A stretch of DNA of 64,000 bases from Begonia masoniana (GCA_022432975.1 CM039505.1:47660544-47724543), one strand, 5' to 3'. Counted from the stretch's first letter, positions 35,459 to 48,530 are shown. Notes: generated by a model not told the origin, from the letters alone. Made by a program: numbers and translations.

Positions 35459-36689
35459 TGTTGCGAAAAATTGTGATACGCAAGTGTACGTGTCGCACAA
35501 GTAATATAATTTTTAAGTAAGAGTCGAACCCACGAGGAATAGTTTTACTAAAATATTAAATTAAGTTAATTTTAAATTAATTGGACTAAAACACTTTAAT
35601 TTTTATTAAAAAGATTTGATTTTTATTTGATTTTAAATTAAACAATTAAATAACTAAAATAATTGAAATAAACGAATTAGGAAACTAAAATAAATGGCAG
35701 GAAAATAATTAAAGATTTGGTAAATATTAAGAAATAATCTAGGAATTCTGATTTCACATCCACTTTCTTATTTAATATCCCTAATTTAGTTAATATTTTC
35801 TAATCCTACGTGTTGATAGCGATTTTTCTATTTTAATTATTATTCTCTCCCGAGCTATAATAATATTATCCAACTAACAGGTTATCACTTCCCGGTCTCA
35901 AACTCAAATCAGTTGAACACATTAAGTGCAGAAAATCATAAAACTACATAAAAGTCCTAGCTATCCCTAGTCTAGAATCAGTTTATGGTAAACTCATTAA
36001 TGCCCAGTTATTTCGCAACTTCCGTCTTTCGAAACAACCCTAAAAATCTTAACTTTGGTGATCAGACAAAATTAAGCATGAAGAACAGACAAGAATACTC
36101 AACACGATATCGGAAAAAGAAAAATAAAAACTAAATTAAAAATATTAAACAGTCGAGTTTCAGTTACATCATAACCCTAGAAAATAAATTTAGTTCATAC
36201 TAAAATAAAGAAAAACAACAAGAATAATAAAGAAGTTCATAGTTCAGAAGAGAAAGGGAAAGAAAAACTATGCTGAAAATCAATTTTCGAAGTTCTCGCT
36301 CCGTTCCGGTCTCTCGCTAGGGCTGCTCTCTCTCCTTTCTGAATGAATCCCTAATTAGGTTAACATATAACCTATTTATCAATTAATTTGAAGCCCAGCC
36401 CACAATCATCTTCGACGGCTAAGATTAAAACAAGCTTCAACGGTCCAGATTCAAACACCTCCATCAATTAAAATAGCCGATTGATCAACGGTTGAGATTA
36501 AAACAATTAAAATATCCGATCGATCGTCAATTGCTCGCTTTTCTTCTGGAATGATTTCACCGAAACCTGTAATTCTCCAATTTTTCTACACACTCACCAA
36601 ATACATCAGAATTTTTATAAATTTTGAGTAAAATTCATCAATTCAAGTATTAAAGAGTACAATAAAGTGTGTAAAATACACACTTATCA
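35459..36689 (+). mobile_element. Solo LTR (1,231 bp), Athila-like family, inside the hAT
   Basis: Begins TGTTGCGAAAAATTGTGATA and ends CACACTTATCA, flanked by GCAGT at 35454-35458 and 36690-36694. Its start region (ACGCAAGTGTACGTGTCGCA ... cgaacccacgagga) is related to the LTR at 48531. No internal sequence is left. LTR orientation is uncertain. Confidence 0.85.
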
Positions 36690-37729
36690 GCAGTCTGACG
36701 AGACCGAGAGCAAGTAGGGACTAGGGAGCAGGGCCAGAGAGCTGCAAAAGTTTGCAAATGTTAATCAACCAAATAAATTAAGTATTAATCAACCAAACAT
36801 TACACAAGGATCAGTCTCATGAAATAAAAGTCACCCGAACTGAAATTGGACAACCTTCAAACCTTGAAAGATGCTGCATTTAAGGTATTGAAAAGCAGAA
36901 GCCAACCGTTTTATTGATCAAGACAATTGATCAGTCGGAGCGCAAATCGGAGGTGGGACAGTGAGCCGGAGCGTGAATCAGAGCGAGGAGTCGTCACTCG
37001 TTTGTCGTCTGTCGGAGCTTGTCGTCTGTCGCTCGCTGGAGCACCAAGGAGTCATCACCCGTCAGTCCTCTATCGCTGCCGCTGGAGCGCCGAGGAGTCG
37101 TCTGTCGTCTGTCGCTTCGTTGGAGTGGAGGCTGGCTGGAGGAGTTGAGCGAAGACGAGGAGTTCAGTTCATGACCTAAACCGAAAATCCCGAAACCCCG
37201 ACACCCTAAGGCCTAATCATTAATCAACCCTTCAGGTTTTGATTTTTCGGTTCGGTTCGGGTTTGACTTCCACTCAAACTGAACCCGAACACAAAAAAAA
37301 ACTCCTGCACCCGAACCGAACCCTCGGGTCGGTTTGGTCCCTCGGGTCGGTTTCGGGTCTGCCCAACCCTAGGTTTAATGGACATGGCATCATAATTACT
37401 CACCAAGTCATTATTTCTTATCACTACAGTAATTAATTAATTAAATAAATTATAAATATTTAAAATATAACTTTGACGGGAATTAGTGTCATTGTATTAA
37501 TTAATTATGGTAATACTTAAAAGATAAAAGTAGAAAATAAATAAAATAATATTCTTGGCAATTGTTTAATACATTGATGGAGACATTTATTCAATTGGAT
37601 CATGTGGATGTAGGAATTAGAAGTGGTCCTCTATTTGGTCTTATCCACATTGATGACAAATGAACAGGCTAGTTCGTCGTCAGACTTAGCCCCTTGTCAC
37701 TTTATTTTAGCTTGTGAACAGTCTTGGTT

Positions 37730-37733
<4 letters not shown>

Positions 37734-37779
<46 letters not shown>
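37734..37779. repeat. Poly-T tract (about 46 nt)
   Basis: Uninterrupted T run next to hAT-like repeats; possibly a target-side or slippage tract. Confidence 0.9.
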
Positions 37780-37780
<1 letters not shown>

Positions 37781-38385
37781 TCTAGTTTGTTAGGCACGGT
37801 TCGTTTAGCTAGTTAGGTTTAACTAGTTTAACTCGTTAGGTTTCGTGAACAAGATTTTTTTAGGCGACTCGTTTGTCACCTTAATGGAAAATGATTGATA
37901 ATTAGATATTTGACAACCTAGTTAGTATGAGTATAATTTGTAATGATACAACTATCAAATATTTATAATGATTTTATGTAATATTTTTTATTAGATCATC
38001 TCAAATAATTTTTTTCCTAAATACATGTCATTTTATTTATTAATAAAATAATTTTATTAACTAAATAATTAAATATTATATTTTGATATTATAATAATAA
38101 ATAATTTTTATAATTTTTATAAATAATTATTATAATTTTAATAATTAAATTTTTTTAGAAATATACATTATATTTATATAAATTGAAAACATTTATGTGT
38201 GTTTGGTAAATTAAGCACGGCTCGTTAAGCTCGTTTGGCTGACTCGTCTCGTTTAACGTTGGTTCGCGAGTTAGTTTGGGTTGAAATTTTTTTTTGCTCA
38301 GCTCATTAGGCTAGGTTCATTTAGCTCGTTAGGCTCGGTGAGCAAGACTTTTTCAGGCTCAGCTCAATTCGATCGACGCGTTTGT
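37780..38385. mobile_element. Two hAT-type ends in the same orientation
   Basis: GCTCGTTAGGCTCG-like sub-terminal motifs cluster at 37790-37880, ending ctcgtttgtcacc, and again at 38205-38385, ending gcgtttgtcat. Both look like the same end as 23925-24229. The AT-rich spacer has no ORF. Opposite ends are not identified. Confidence 0.45.
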
Positions 38386-39890
38386 CATATTTACTTATAC
38401 ATGAGGTTGTGAAGAAATTTTCTTCTCTATGCAAACACTACGTTTTTTTATGCAATTCAATGTCTTTAGGATTGTAATTGGAGAGACTACCTAAATTTCT
38501 ACTTAAAATATGTTAGTTTTATATTAATATAGCATTTTGAATAAATTTTTTGTATTATTTTAGGTCTAATTATTTTGTATTGTCACGAATTTTCATAATT
38601 TGTCGACATTTGACCGTATGTAATTTTTTGGTCAGTCAAATCGATAAAAGTTAAGAGTTATCGTGGGGTTGAAATCCAAAATAGCTTTAGATAAGTCGAG
38701 GATATATCATATGGAGTTTTGAATAATATTAAAGTTTTCTGCTAGTAGGAATTTAATTATTTATTTAATTTATAATATAATATTATATATTAAATAAATA
38801 CAATTAATAATTTTAAAATTTCATTAAGGGGAGGCTATCTTATTGTCCACTTTTGGGCATCCTATAGAAGAGAAGAGAAGAGAAGAGAAGAGAGGGAAGA
38901 GAGAGAACAATGGGTAGCGCTTTTTGTCATTGTTTCCATGTTCGCAATGTTTGATTCTTCCAGTTCTAATAATGTTCTTCAAGGGTACATCGTTTCTAAC
39001 CTTCTATTTTTTTCATTTTTGTTCATTTTATCGTTTTCTCATTTGGATTCGATTTCGAGTTCGAAGACTCGAAATCGTCCTTCAAATTGGTGTATGTGAG
39101 TTGATTACGAGTTATGGATTCTTTGGTGTAAGCTTTGGGTCAAGTTTTGTGGTGGATGGTCGAAAAATCAAATTTTTCTGACGAGTCCCCAGTGATATGC
39201 AGTTTAAGTCGTGGCTTAGGGTGTTAAGCCAAGGCGTGATTTCGTATGTGCGGGCGAATGGGCGCGTGCAACGTGGAGATTGAAAAGTTCAAAAGGACAA
39301 GTGGGGTTGACCGATTAAAATTGAGGTCGCCTTAAATGTTCCTAAGAGCATGAAGTTTCTGAAATATGTTGAAGAGGTTGACTGGTCCACCATGTGGTCG
39401 ACCAGGGCAGTCTACCAAGCAATGGACCTAGATAGATAGGAGTTAAAAAAGTTTACCATTTACAAGCAGAAAGGTCAATCTAAAGATGCATATTGTTGAC
39501 CTGGCTAGTTCAAGAATCACACAAAGGTCATGAAGAGGTCAACCGATTTGTATAGGTTGTCATTGGGGCTCCGAGATTTTGAAGACATATATAAATAGAA
39601 ACAACTTCTACTGTACAATCCACTACATGCGATATCTATAATGAAGTGTTGTCGATTTTATTTGAGATATTTGAACCTTCAAATTTTAGCCATAAACCTT
39701 ACCTCTCTACTCTTCAACTTGAGATTTCCATTTGTGAAAGTTAGGTTGTTGTTGTTTAACTTTCAAAACTCCCTACACATTGTTTTGTGAAACGTTTTAG
39801 TGGTTCCACCCGAGAAAAGTCGGAGTAAGACTTGATTGATGTCCGAAAGTTTAGTCAATCCAAACCGGAAGGATTATAGTGAAAATAATC
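38386..39890. other. Unassigned repeat-like region
   Basis: Contains an (AGAAG)n tract at about 38867-38893 and sequences that read like old LTR leader (38900-39640, with acatatataaatag near 39585). Its right part (39770-39890) is cut by the Sirevirus LTR. No gene seen. Confidence 0.35.
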
Positions 39891-40942
39891 TGTTGACTTA
39901 AATAGAGTTTAAGTCTAAATATATTTTTGATGATGTGTTTATATGATGAGTAATATATTTGATTATGTTTATTAAATGAGAATAATGAGTTTTGCATATA
40001 AAATTAATCGTTTTTGAAATACTCTTGGAAAGAGTATTTTAGTTTTTTAACAATATTGGTTAAGTGTACAGGGCTGAAATTATATAAAATGTTCATATTA
40101 ACCGATAGCTAAAAGACAAAGAAGACATCCACCGGTTGAAGAAAAGAATGGTATCCACCGATAGGTAAATGACATAAACAATGGAGTTTAAAGAATTACA
40201 CATGCCGATCGCTACCGATGGCGTTTTCAAGTTGCTTATGCCGATGGCGTTTGAAGATACATCTGCCGATGGCGTTTGAAGATACATCTGCCGATGGCGT
40301 TTTCAAGTTGCATCTGCCGATGGCGTTTTGAAGATACATCTGCCGATGGCGTTTTCAAGTTGCTTCTGCCGATGACATTTGAAGCTACTCCTACCGATGG
40401 CGGCTCAGCGCTTAAAATATTACTCCTGCCGATACCGGTTCAAGAGTTGAAGTGTTGCATCATCCGATGGCTTTTCAAGTTGCATCCACCGATGACGTTC
40501 CGATTTCTTAAAGCTGCTTCCATCGGTGATCTTCCGCCAAATTTGAATATAACCGCGAAGCTACAGTGACGTCGTTTTCAGCATTAACTCCAGAACTTTA
40601 ATGGCGACGACGAACAGCAATTTCAGATGCAACGGATATCTGCTTTAGTACGGATGCTTCCCAACGGTAACATTTTTCCATTTGAAGAATGAAGCATTCA
40701 ATTCTGTGAAGCAGAAATCAGACAGAGTATTTAAGCCGAGGTTAGAGCACGAAGAAACAACTTTTGCTAATTTTATTTTTGAGCCCTAACCTGCTAGATT
40801 TAGCATACTCTGTATTACTCTTCTACACCTCTCGATTCGATAACTTGAGATTTTAATCTTTGAGAGTGTAGTCTGAGCTTGAATTTTACAAACTCAAATA
40901 TCTGTATAAGGCAGTGAATTGTCGCCCGTGAAGAACAATTCA
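39891..40942 (+). mobile_element. Truncated Sirevirus LTR
   Basis: Begins TGTTGACTTAAATAGAGTTT and follows 2811 to about 3950 of the first Sirevirus LTR, including the TATTTAAG promoter at 40728-40735. It stops at 40942, where a gypsy LTR begins. The last 270 bp of the LTR is not found further right. Confidence 0.8.
40110..40530 (+). repeat. CATCTGCCGATGG array in the second Sirevirus LTR
   Basis: Exact 12-mers CATCTGCCGATG at 40260-40271, 40285-40296, 40311-40322 and 40337-40348, with degenerate copies on both sides. Spacing alternates about 25 and 26 bp. Confidence 0.85.
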
Positions 40943-41651
40943 TGTAACACCCGACAACTTCAACCAGGTGACTTCCTAACTGAATTAACGGCCATTATTA
41001 TTCAATCTTCACGGTTTAGAATTTTATGCCAAGCTTAATTAATTACATGTGGATTTAAACTAGGTTGAATGGCAAAGTTGTAATAATGGAGGATTGAGAC
41101 CTGTATTTAAAGAAAAAGGAAAGGATTCAAACCTCATTTAAACCACTGTAGTCGTCATCTCTTACTCTCGGCAATTTTCCCTCCCGAGCTCTCGGTCTCT
41201 GTCAGCTGGAAATCCCTCTTTCGACGATCGGTTTCCTTGCTGCTTCTCGGCTATTTTGTGCTCGAGGTACGAGTTTGGCAATGTAGCTATCTTTTAGTCA
41301 TTAAGCTCTGTTTTCTGCTATGTGTTGAAGTTCTGGGTTCTTCAATGGCCGAGTATTAGTAAGGGTATTTTAAAATCTGAAAGTGGTAATGTCATTTCGA
41401 ATCGATTTTGGACATTAAACAACCAACCCTGAGTTATCGCTAACCGAATCTGTCTGTTTTGGGTTTTGGATTTCAAACTGCACAGAGAACTATACTAAGA
41501 ATTCAGGAGTGACTATAGCTATTAGTTCCTAGGATGACTTGTGATTAGAACTAATAGGATTTTGTTTTAACTACTGCAATGTGAATGTTTTAGGAGAAGA
41601 AGTTTGAAGAGAAAGGACCTCAAATTGCTAAGGAGACTAGGTAAGTGAATG
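40943..41651 (+). mobile_element. Gypsy LTR, first part (split by a solo LTR)
   Basis: Begins TGTAACACCCGACAACTTC and runs parallel to 44712-45420. It is interrupted at 41651 and continues at 43867 (tgtaggtttctcggtcatt) for only about 50-100 bp before similarity to the 44712 copy fades. Its 3' end is missing. Confidence 0.75.
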
Positions 41652-43861
41652 TGTAAGGCCCCGAGTTATCTGAACCCGACTCGTTACTCAAAAGCCCATA
41701 CATAACTAAGAAATTTCATCCGTATTTTAAAAAAATTCTCTCAACAATCGACTCTTGACATAAGTTAGAATCCAAAATTAAATAAACATTTAAAACTTGC
41801 AGCGGAAATCATTTGGACAATAATAGAGATAAGCAAAGCTGTGAAAAACATCGCTAGGATAATCGTTCGGAATGTTAAGAGTTAATCGGCCAAAAAGAAA
41901 TGGAGGTTTAAATCGTGAAATACTTAAGACGTCACAGAAGTCAAATTCATCTGCCGATGAATAAAGTCAACGGAAAGAATGAAACAGGAAATAGAAGGCT
42001 TCTTCCGGTGACTAAACGACAAAATCCTCCTACATCTACCGATGACGTCAGCACGAATCTGCCGATGAGTTTACTGAGACATCATCCGATGGAACTAAAA
42101 CCTACACCTTCCGATTGAGTAAACTGCATACGCCGATCACTAAACGACAAACTCTCCACTTATATCTTCCGATAGACAACTTAACTATAACCCGACATCT
42201 TCCGATAGACTTCATCTACCGATAGTGAATAGAACGACTACTCGACATCTGCCGATAGTCTTCATCTACCGATAGGGAACAAAACAACATCTTCCGATAA
42301 AACAAGCTACATATACCGATCACTAAACGACAAATTTCGTTCTATATCATCCGATGGCTTCCACTGAAGACATCTTCCGATAACCTTATTGAAACATCAT
42401 CCGATGACTTTACTGAAGACATCTTCCGATAGACGACATAACTATAACTCGACATCTACCGATAGACATCATCTACCGATAGGGAACAGAGCGACATACC
42501 CACAACTCCTTGCTATACAACACGACTCTAACTACAGAAAAGAATCTACTTACATTACTGAAATCATTCAAATACCATTCTAACCAATGCATTACCCAAA
42601 ACAATTCAGCAAGTGCTAACATCAAATCTCAGCAGAATACTATTTTCAGAAAAGACAACTCAAAACATTTTCAAAACATTGAAACAACTACTATCATGAG
42701 AACTCAACCTATTCAAATCGAGACATTGTCAACTACACCTTCACTCCAACAGACATCAGTTAAACCGCCTCATCAAGTACCAGATCCGTGGCATGAGTAT
42801 GCACCCCCAACCAATCTATCCCTCAATGAACTCAGAGGATTCACCTGCTGTCACTTCTTCACCTATATCACAAAACTCATCTATTAGCCTAATGCTAAGC
42901 AAGTAAAGCAGTAATGAAATGATATGCTGAAACATAAATTCCTAGACATGCAAATTTCTACTTTCTCATCTCAGTTGCATTCACATACGTTCATAAGCTG
43001 ATCTGATCCCTCGGTTCCCTGGGAAGTGGATCCTTTTCTCAATGTTATACATCCTCTAATCGATAAGGGGCGATGAATTCCCTTAATAGCTGATCTGATC
43101 CCTCCGTTCCCTTGGGAGTGGGATCAATTCTCCCAATGTTATAAATCCCTTCATAAGTTAAGGGGTGGATTAGTTCCATTAATAGTTTGTCTGTCACATT
43201 CAGTTCATACCTTATCGTTCTTACATGGAAATTCATTTTCGTAATCTTTCAAAAAAAACATGATGCATGACATACAAAATCATTCCCCAAATACATAACT
43301 CTACTGTTTTGTGATGTAGACCCGAAGGCACATGCATACTTTACTTACCTGGCTTCACCGAGAGTTCCTGGTGGTAGGATATTCCAAGAGCTGGCTCGCC
43401 TAAAACATAAGCACAGCATTACTAAACTTCATTCTAAACATTAGGAAATCTAAAGGGGCTAGTTCTGGGGGTTCTGTTCCTCGCCATTCCCGATTCATCG
43501 CTAACCCCAAATCCCATCCCTCACTCTCTGTACTTCCAAAATGCACACATAGCCATCCACCAGTTATCTAGACACTAAAAAAAAGCAAGTAATCGAATCA
43601 AAACTCACCTTGGTTGGAGGGGAATCGCCTAGGGGAAATCTGTCGAGCAGAGAGGTAAAAAGAAATGAAACAGTGGCGGCTACTCACACTGGACTTTTCC
43701 TTAAATACGTTATCCACTATGTAAAATTCTAATTACCATCATGCCCTCGCCTGATCATTTATTAACCTAATCGATAATTCCCCATCCCTTCTATAAAAGT
43801 ACATCACAAATAGTAAATTAAATTTTTGGTTCGATGGAATCGGGTGCTACAGAATGTGTAG
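41652..43861 (-). mobile_element. Solo LTR (2,210 bp), gypsy, minus strand
   Basis: Plus-strand limits TGTAAGGCCCC and GGGTGCTACA, so the minus strand starts TGTAGCACCCG like the other Tekay-type LTRs. Perfect 5-bp duplication GAATG at 41647-41651 and 43862-43866. An array of CATCTNCCGAT(R) units lies at 41947-42485, with exact 12-mers at 41948-41959 and 42033-42044; the latter is directly joined to TGACGTCA. Confidence 0.9.
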
Positions 43862-43866
43862 GTTTC

Positions 43867-44711
43867 TCGGTCATTAGGACCCTACATCAAAGGATGCTAG
43901 GTAGAAACCCATATGATGATTAGAAGTTTCCCTTATGTCACTGTCTAATGTTTACGCTGATGATTAGCTCAATGGTAAGGTTTTACGTCGAATGGTGAGT
44001 GATTTGCTTCTTCTAATTGTGTAGTAAAGTCTTCTATTGATGTGCCAAGAGGAGCAATCCCTAGATAACGGGTCAAGACTTTAACTAACTTGTGTTCTCA
44101 TTTTGTAGGTGATGCATTTTATGACCAATTGAAGTTAGAGCCTAATGCACAAGACATGGAGAAACCATTTCATTGTTGACATGTGAGCAATCTCTCGACC
44201 GAACCAAGTTTGAAGGACAAATCAATGTTTTCCTTGGAACAAATTAATGTGACCATAAGCATAGTTTATTTTCCTTAGACCTTTTTAGTAGCTCTATTTT
44301 GTGTGCCTTGTGATGGCTGAACATGTTTAGTTGGAGACCATTTTGTGGATGTGTTTTGTGGAAGAATTGACCACTTGACAGTGACATTTGGAGAGAGAGA
44401 AATTTTTGCCAAAATGTGCAAAATATTTTTGTACTCAGCTAGTGCACTTAACCGAGTACTTCCCCCTTTCAGCTAGTTACTTGGCTTGTTGTTTCAACCC
44501 TAATTTTGTAAAATGACATGGTATTTAAACCATCTTTAAGTCCTCTGAAGATAATTTAGAATGAAAAGTTGAAGTCTTCTTCGAAATCTTGAGTTAACAA
44601 GCTTCAAGTGGCCACATCTCCTCGGTAACTAATATCTGATTGAGTGTGTGTTTGTTTTTTGTTTCTATTTTTGTTAGTTTAGTAGATTCCATTGTATTGC
44701 ACCATTCTTTA
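43867..44711. other. LTR continuation, then unassigned repeat sequence
   Basis: 43867 to about 43930 continues the split LTR. The rest to 44711 looks like part of an older element (a promoter-like TATTTAAACC at 44522), interrupted at 44712 and continued at 47124. No coding domain is recognised. Confidence 0.35.
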
Positions 44712-44939
44712 TGTAACACCCGACAATTTCGGCCAGGTGATTCTTTTAACGGAATTAACTGTCACCTTTATACTTGAATTTAATTTTAATGCCAAAGTTT
44801 ATTTGATTTCTAATAGTGAGGTGGCAAAATTGTAATTAGGAGGGATTTTTAGTAATATAAATAGGAAATGGGAATCCTTAAACCTCATTTAAACCTCACT
44901 GTAGCCGACATTCCCTCCTCGGTGATTTCCTCCTCCAGA

Positions 44940-44975
<36 letters not shown>

Positions 44976-47123
44976 AACGACTCTCTCATTAACAATCGAT
45001 TTCCTTCAGTCTCCACCTCAACAATCTGCGCCCTAGGTAAGACTTTGACAATGTAGCTATTGGTTAGTTACTCAGGACTCTGTTTTCAGCTAAGACTCGA
45101 GGTTTCAGATTCTTCAATGGCAGAGTAATAATAGTAGCATTTTAAATCTGAGTTTGGTAGTGGCATTGCTGATTTGATTTTGGATATTTAAATAACCGAC
45201 TGAGATTAGTCGCTGGTCTGAATCTAGTTACTTTAGAGTCTAGAAATTTGACTGAGAGGGTTCGAAAATGTGTATTTAGGCGATAGATTCTAGGATGACT
45301 TTTGATTAGGACTTTTAGGGTTTTGTTTTAACTCTGTAATGTGAAATGTTTTAGGTGAAGAAGGTTTGAAGGAAGTGCTCAATTGCTAAGGAAACCAGGT
45401 AAGTGAATGTATTAAGATTTTCGGCTATTAGGGCCCTACATCTTAAGGGTACTAAATTAGTTATGTGTTCGATGTTTGTTTTAAGTTAGTAAGATGGTTT
45501 GTACTTGGATGATTCACGGATGTTTGAGAATTATGTTATGTGATGTTCTGATAGTGTCTATAAAGTCAACTGTTTAGTATGATATTTTCCATAGCTTGAT
45601 GATTTAAGAACATTCATATCATGCATTATGATTTACTCCTCAGGCATATGAAAATGATTTATGAGCATGTTTTCCCCCATGAACAAGATATGAGAATGAA
45701 TATGAAACCTATGCAACCGGATTAAGTGAGGGTTGGGGGCGGTTTGGCGTATGTCACTGTCCAAAGAGAAGGACCATGAATACGGCCCGAAAGGGACTAT
45801 GTACACTTGCACTGTCATCCCCCCTTTACGGCACAAATCCTCCCTTAATCCATATGATGAAAGTGATGAATAAGAACAAGAACAAGAACAAGAAAAGATC
45901 ATGAACATGTGTTCCTATAAACTGTGCATTTATGCATACATGTTGGCATTGCATTCCTTACTAAGCATTATGCTTATAGTTTAAATCTTATGATGTAGGT
46001 AACGAGTTACCAGGTGAGGATTCCAAGTTCAGTGAGGACATTTAAGCTTGGTTTCTGGAGGGTGCCCAAGGTGGAAATTTGTGGCTGGCAGGCGAAATCG
46101 ACCTGTGGTCATGTTCATTTTATGTCAGTAAGGTTTATGAAGAAACTGATGTCTAAGTAGGATGAGATCATATTTTATCGAGACTTGGACTTGTCTGGTT
46201 CACACTTGAGTTGATGATGATTATAAGAACTTGGTATGATCTATTTTATATAAGTCTTCCGCTACATGTATTTCGAATGAGTCCATGATTCCTTTTTATT
46301 CATTTAAGATTATGTCTGTCAAGTTGAAGTCTGTGAGAATTGGGGGATTTTCTGTCGGAAGAAGTCGTTTGATAATTGTTGTGTTTTACTGCTGAGTGAT
46401 GAAAGTCGGATGAAGGAATCATCCGGCTGACGTCATCGACAGGAGCGGAATGGATAGAAGCTGGATGAATGAATCATCCGGCTGACGTCACCGGTGGATG
46501 GCGAATGGTTGATGTTCACCGGATGATGCCTCTTATCGGATGAGGTAAGTGAGTCACGTGTATTGCACATGCTCACCGGATGATGTCTCTGATGAGTGAG
46601 GACATCATCCGACTGACGTCACCGGTGGATGGCGAATGGTTGTTGTTCACCAGATGATGTCTCTTATTAGCTAGCAAGGTTAAGTAAGCCACGTGATATG
46701 CACAAGATGACCAGATGATGTAGATTTACACTATCGGCAGAAGCGAGCTCAATGCTTGTCGTTTAGCGATCGGCGTAGGTGATATATATATATTTTGTCG
46801 TCTAGTGCTCGGGTGATGCGGAAATTGAAGTGTGTTTTATCACCGGTCGATGTATGAGTTTATTTCTCTACCGGTAGATGCAGTTTAAGAGTTGAAGTAC
46901 CTGTTCACCGGCTGAAGCACCTTGCACTGCTCGCTGGCAGATGCGTAATGTATTTCTTTGCTGAGCGATGTTTAATGAATCACGAGTGATGTCTTGAGCT
47001 AAGTTCTGAGTTTTTTTTTTTAAAAAAAACATAAAGGGGTATAACTCCGGTAAAAATAGTAAGGATATATGGACAAGTCTGAAAGAGTCATGGTTTGGTC
47101 TCGGCCCTACTGGGGTCGTTACA
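44712..47123 (+). mobile_element. Solo LTR (2,412 bp), gypsy, plus strand
   Basis: Begins TGTAACACCCGACAATTTCG and ends GGGGTCGTTACA. Perfect 5-bp duplication CTTTA at 44707-44711 and 47124-47128. Contains TATAAATA (44856-44863), a (CT)n tract at about 44940-44971, and three TGACGTCA octamers (46428-46435, 46483-46490, 46614-46621) beside CATCCGG/CCGGTGGATG motifs. Confidence 0.92.
44856..44863 (+). promoter_or_regulatory. TATA box of the solo LTR
   Basis: TATAAATA, 144 bp into the LTR. The homologous position of the 40943 copy reads TATTTAAAG. Confidence 0.6.
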
Positions 47124-47718
47124 CTTTACCTCTTCTCTCAAGGTAAAACATTCGGCAAAGGCATAATAAACTCTTATCAAAGCAAGTTGGAGAGCTCATC
47201 ATAAAAGAGAGCCAAAGAACATAGAAAGTGCAACCATAGCATTTTCTGCACCAATGCACCCATCCTCAGTCATATCTTTTCATCCCCATCGATTTAACCC
47301 TTGATTTTTTGAAGGATATTTCCACCACATCCAGGGTAAGATTCTGCCAAAATTTCAACCTCTTTGGAGCTAAATTGAAGAAATTGTGCATTTTACAACA
47401 TCACTAATTGATCGACCAAAACTGTTTTTGCAACCGAAAGCGTTTTTGTATTTCAACTTTCATCCCTCATTTGAAGCACATCGTCTATCAAACAATCTTC
47501 ATCCATATCTCCACTCAACTCTAAATCTTCCTTGCACTTTTTTTTTTGAGATCACTATTTTTTTCACAACTAGAATTTTCTTATCTTCGATATCAGTAAT
47601 TTTAACATTGCTGTTAATTTTTCTGCTAAATCTAAGGTATACATAATAAATTTTCTATTGAATGAATATTTTAACCTGATTTCTAATCTATTTGAATGAT
47701 TTTTAATTAGATTTGAAA
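47124..47718. other. Continuation of the unassigned element
   Basis: Sequence interrupted by the solo LTR. AT-rich with no ORF I can identify. Confidence 0.3.
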
Positions 47719-48530
47719 TAGGGGTGGGCAAGGTCCGGGTCAGTCCAGTTCCGAGCCCAGATCGAAACTGGACCAAACTTTCGAGAAAATTTTTCTGAAG
47801 ATCGAAACTGGCACTGGGAGGGACCAGGACCGAGACTGGATAAAAAATTTGGGTCCAATCCCGGTTCCTCCCAACGAGATTCAGCAGGTGAAACCCTAAC
47901 AGTCAATTTAAGAAAAAAAATAAACAAAAAGCTGAATCATTAGCGATTTCAAGAAACCTGAAGTCCCTATTTTTTCTCCTCAACATGAATTCAGATTCCA
48001 GTCCAGATAAGAAACAAAGAAATTAAGCAAAAGGTTACCAGAGAGAAACGAAGTGTGGAGACAGAGAGGCTTACAAGAGAGAAAGTGGCAGAGAGAGAGA
48101 TGGGCGAGTGCTTCGAGTGTTGGCTGAACGCGAAGTGCAAGTGCTTTGAGCGTTGGCCAAAGGTGGAGCGCCGACCATGGATCGTCGCTGTCTGAGCGTT
48201 AGCCGAAGGTGGAGAGCGTCGATTTTCAATGTTGCAGAGAGAAAAGGGAGAAAACGGGGTGTCTGGAAAAAGGTAGCAGAGAAGACCGGCGAGGCAAGGC
48301 GGGAGTCGAACGGAAGTCGAGATTTCAAAATTTGGGAGGAAGTTTTGTACGGGTTGGGATTTGGGAATATATTTAAATGAAAAAACTGAAGGCGCCTTCA
48401 TTTTCAATAAGCCCTAAGTAATGTGCTAATGACTAAAAATTTAACCGAGGACCGCTTCAAGAAAAAATGAAATTTTTTTTAAGTTATCGGTCTGGTCCCG
48501 ATTTTTCAGGATTTCCTGGCTATGGACTAT
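47719..48530. mobile_element. hAT-like non-autonomous element, left part
   Basis: Starts TAGGGGTGGGCAAGG, the same terminus as the hAT at 32256, followed by sub-terminal gaccgg-like motifs. It ends in another cluster (cggtctggtcccgattt) just before the Athila LTR at 48531, so its right terminus should lie beyond the window. A GC-richer centre (48050-48370) may be captured sequence. Confidence 0.6.

Larger units (their letters stand above)
32256..37371. mobile_element. hAT transposon, 5,116 bp, with 8-bp target duplication
   Basis: Left end TAGGGGTGGGCA and right end (complement) TAGGGTTGGGCA form terminal inverted repeats. They are flanked by GGTTTAAT at 32248-32255 and 37372-37379, an exact 8-bp duplication as hAT elements make. 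Sub-terminal regions (32270-32400, 37240-37350) carry many CGGTTCGG/CCGAACCG motifs. Its transposase (minus strand) is broken, and a solo LTR sits at 35459-36689. Confidence 0.92.

Noticed and set aside
44100..44190. Possible last exon of a host gene (tttgtag before an open stretch of about 23 codons)
   Set aside because: Too short, no upstream exons recognised, and set in repeat-like sequence.
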